A DNA stretch of 64,000 nucleotides. It comes from Dendrophyllia cribrosa. Taxonomy: Eukaryota > Cnidaria > Anthozoa > Scleractinia > Dendrophylliidae. Of the stretch, positions 62,034-64,000 are shown in pieces. Position numbers and translations under genes: made by a program. The stretch is from positions 613,501 to 677,500 of the forward strand of contig JAJLRJ010000009.1 of the NCBI GenBank assembly GCA_024195265.1, given 5' to 3'. The number at the start of each line of letters is the position of its first letter. Position 1 is the first letter of the stretch. The notes beneath the pieces are model-generated. The model made no database searches. It was not told the DNA's origin and was given only the letters and a program-made list of their open reading frames with translations.

Positions 62034-62571
62034 TGAAATTTAATGTGAAAAGGCTGCTAGGCTAAAAAATTGCTATTTGTCTATCTTAGATCATCTCAGG
62101 GAAAAGTGACATAAAAAGCGGGCGTTTATCTCGTGCGCGTTTGTCCCAAATTTTCCACTTCCACTCCAAGATTCAAAACAAGAAAAGATTAATATAACAT
62201 AAAATTATTTTTTTTCTTATACTTTGTCGAAATATATTAATTTATTCCATTTCCACACGTTTGTGTATCTTTTAATCCAGAACGAGATTGATCTGAGCAA
62301 GTCAAATTTTATTGAGAAGTGTTCAAGTTACCGCACAAGTTTGCTTCACAGCTGACTCAGTCTGTTACTCAAGGTCACGAAACGTGGCAGATTTTCAGCT
62401 CCTGTCTTTGTCTCCACGAACAAGAAAGTTCTCGTTAAAATGAATTTCAAAATTGAGTTATTAGTCTCATTTCCTACTGCTCTCAAATCAAAACCCCAAG
62501 ACTCGTGTTGGAGTTTAATACCTGTTTACTTCAATTCGCAACTGATTTGACACGCAACTTGTATCCTCGAC

Positions 62572-64000
62572 ATGGAAGGAAGAAGATTCGTTGTTTTGTT
62601 TCTTCTTGGTCTGTTGATGTCTTCGTACTGTGCTGTTTTTAATGGCACAAATGCGTCCTCTGTCGCTAAGGTAAGATTTGAGTAAAACTGGAAATTTGCT
62701 TTCATTGAACCACGCAAAAATGACCGTGAAAAATCTGCAGAATTACACATTCCGTAATGAACCGTTGATTAACTGAGTTAGCGATGTTATGTCGAATCGG
62801 AAAGGTTACGTTGCTGTTAATGGCTACAATGAATTTTACCAATTGGTTCCATACTTTAACACACTATTTTTTTAGCACTGTTTGAAATGACAACAAGGGC
62901 AATATCAGCCGCAAAATCATAACTCTAAATATGAAAAGCTTAGCCTTACGGAATTATTTTTTCTTGAATATTTAAGCGCAGTTTGGAAATTGCGATTGAC
63001 GATCATGTTTCGCGCGCGCAGCAAACCATTCTCGCGAAGTATCCACGATCAGAGCCTGTCTACGAAAGGGTTTGAACACGCATTCCTTACATCCCGCGCG
63101 CGAGTAGATCCCGCCGAGGTTGATTGATAATGAATTCTTGAATCTAAATACAACTGGTGATCGATTCTGTATAGTGTTGTCATTGACAATAACAATCTAG
63201 TTTTGTTAAATTATATTACCAGATATTGTTTAGAAGCGCAAAGTAAAATAGGCAACCTTCCATTTGACAGCAAACTGTTATGATTCATGATATGTACGAC
63301 GACGTATTTTTTTTCAAATTTCTTTAAATTTGTGTGACACAGACCTCTAACATGTGCCTGCAAGGTTCACCCGGCCTTCCTGGACGTAACGGAGTAAATG
63401 GACATAACGGTGTACCAGGCCGCGTCGGCCGAGACGCTGCAAAAGGTCAGAAGGGCGTGGCAGGTACCCCTGGACCACGTGGTGTTAAGGGAGAAGTGGG
63501 TCCAAGTACAGATACTGAACAAAGAAACTGGAAGCAGTGTGCGTGGAGGGGTGATGACGGTCGTGAGATTGGTCTGGTCAAGGTTTGTGAAATTTACTGC
63601 ATGTCATCAAAGCGATAGTCCAGTTAGATTCACTAACTTAATCATGCCAGTTTTGTTTTCACAAAAGAAAACATTTTTTTATAAAAGAGATAAGATACAA
63701 AAATGCTCACAATTCAAGATATCTAGTGGTATAATAAATTAGGAGTGAAAAAGGTGTTTCAGTAAACGGGTATGCAAAGGATATTGAACAACAACTGTTT
63801 GTTTTTGCAGGATTGCCAGTTCACTAAAACCAAGGATAACACCGCTCTCCGTGTTGTTTACCAGGGCAACTTCTATTTTGGAGGGTGTGGTGGATGCTGT
63901 AAACGATGGTTTATCACCTTCAATGGCGCCGAGTGCAGTGGTCCTCTGCCTATTGACGTAGCGATGTGGATCAGAAGTACTAGCAACGGCATTCACAGAC
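62572..64000 (+). CDS. CTHRC1-like secreted collagen-repeat protein, 5' part
   Basis: Three exons before the window ends: 62572-62670, 63343-63582 and 63811-64000 (continues), all phase 0. Exon 1 is a signal peptide (MEGRRFVVLFLLGLLMSSYC) plus a possible N-glycosylation site (FNGT, TNAS). Exon 2 has about 14 collagen-type Gly-X-Y triplets (GSPGLPGRNGVNGHNGVPGR; one interruption RDAAK), then NWKQCAW. Exon 3 begins the globular part: DCQFTKTKDNTALRVVYQGN, CCKRWFITFNGAECSGPLPI. This matches collagen triple helix repeat-containing protein 1, an extracellular protein linked to matrix remodelling and Wnt/PCP signalling in vertebrates. Family membership is firm; orthology is not, because cnidarians have several such genes. 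The rest of the C-terminal domain is outside the window. Confidence 0.85.

Larger units (their letters stand above)
58291..62571. other. Intergenic region with three diverged copies of one segment
   Basis: No gene called. A segment of about 300 bp appears at about 58550-58850, 59740-60010 and 60850-61100. Landmarks are GATGTCTTCAGGAAGYRCAG, then a GTTGCTAATAAGGTAAG-like site, TTTCAATCARTARMATYAGG-like text and GAGCTGCCTGC. Copies differ a lot. Each has an AGGTAAG that could be a splice donor. Confidence 0.55.

Overview
The window looks like nuclear DNA of a cnidarian, most likely an anthozoan such as a stony coral. It is AT-rich and has split genes with GT-AG introns. Its gene content fits this group: a TTC17 orthologue, two EamA-type transporters, a plant-like 'pathogen-related' protein, a secreted selenocysteine glutathione peroxidase and a CTHRC1-like collagen protein. 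Repeats are very dense. The species is not determined, and all assignments come from reading the sequence, not from database searches.

Layout from left to right: the last four exons of TTC17 (179-3648, +), with minisatellites in its introns. Next come two EamA/WAT1-like transporters, head to head (5799-10336, -; 15433-17809, +). Between them lie a sulfotransferase-like gene with one in-frame stop (12978-13703) and a relic of transporter exon 1 (14641-14815). Then a TTAA-flanked DNA transposon (18763-22582) holds remains of a P2X7-like domain, a THAP domain and a Penelope-like reverse transcriptase. It is followed by a pure ACT trinucleotide array of 3.3 kb (22847-26165), LINE fragments, a 21-bp minisatellite (27436-28975), MITEs and a tRNA-derived SINE foldback.

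A pathogen-related-protein gene follows (noncoding exon near 31160, coding exons 33678-35298, +). It is followed by a pogo-like MITE and LINE debris. The glutathione peroxidase gene (51350-39369, -) has two visible coding exons split by an 11.3-kb intron. That intron contains an 8-kb LTR retrotransposon (41350-49353) with Gag and protease but no reverse transcriptase or integrase. One of its LTRs carries a TTAA-flanked MITE, a telomere-type (TTAGGG)n block and a partial second MITE copy. Upstream of the peroxidase is a 6.4-kb array of a 42-bp repeat (51905-58290), nearly every unit of which carries a CCAAT-box consensus. Beyond about 4 kb of noncoding DNA, a CTHRC1-like gene (62572 to the window end, +) runs off the edge.

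The host genes are separate single genes rather than a pathway. The most unusual content is mobile and repeated DNA: a recurrent group of TTAA-flanked elements, a Gag-protease-only retroelement with a membrane segment, and long arrays with regular periods.
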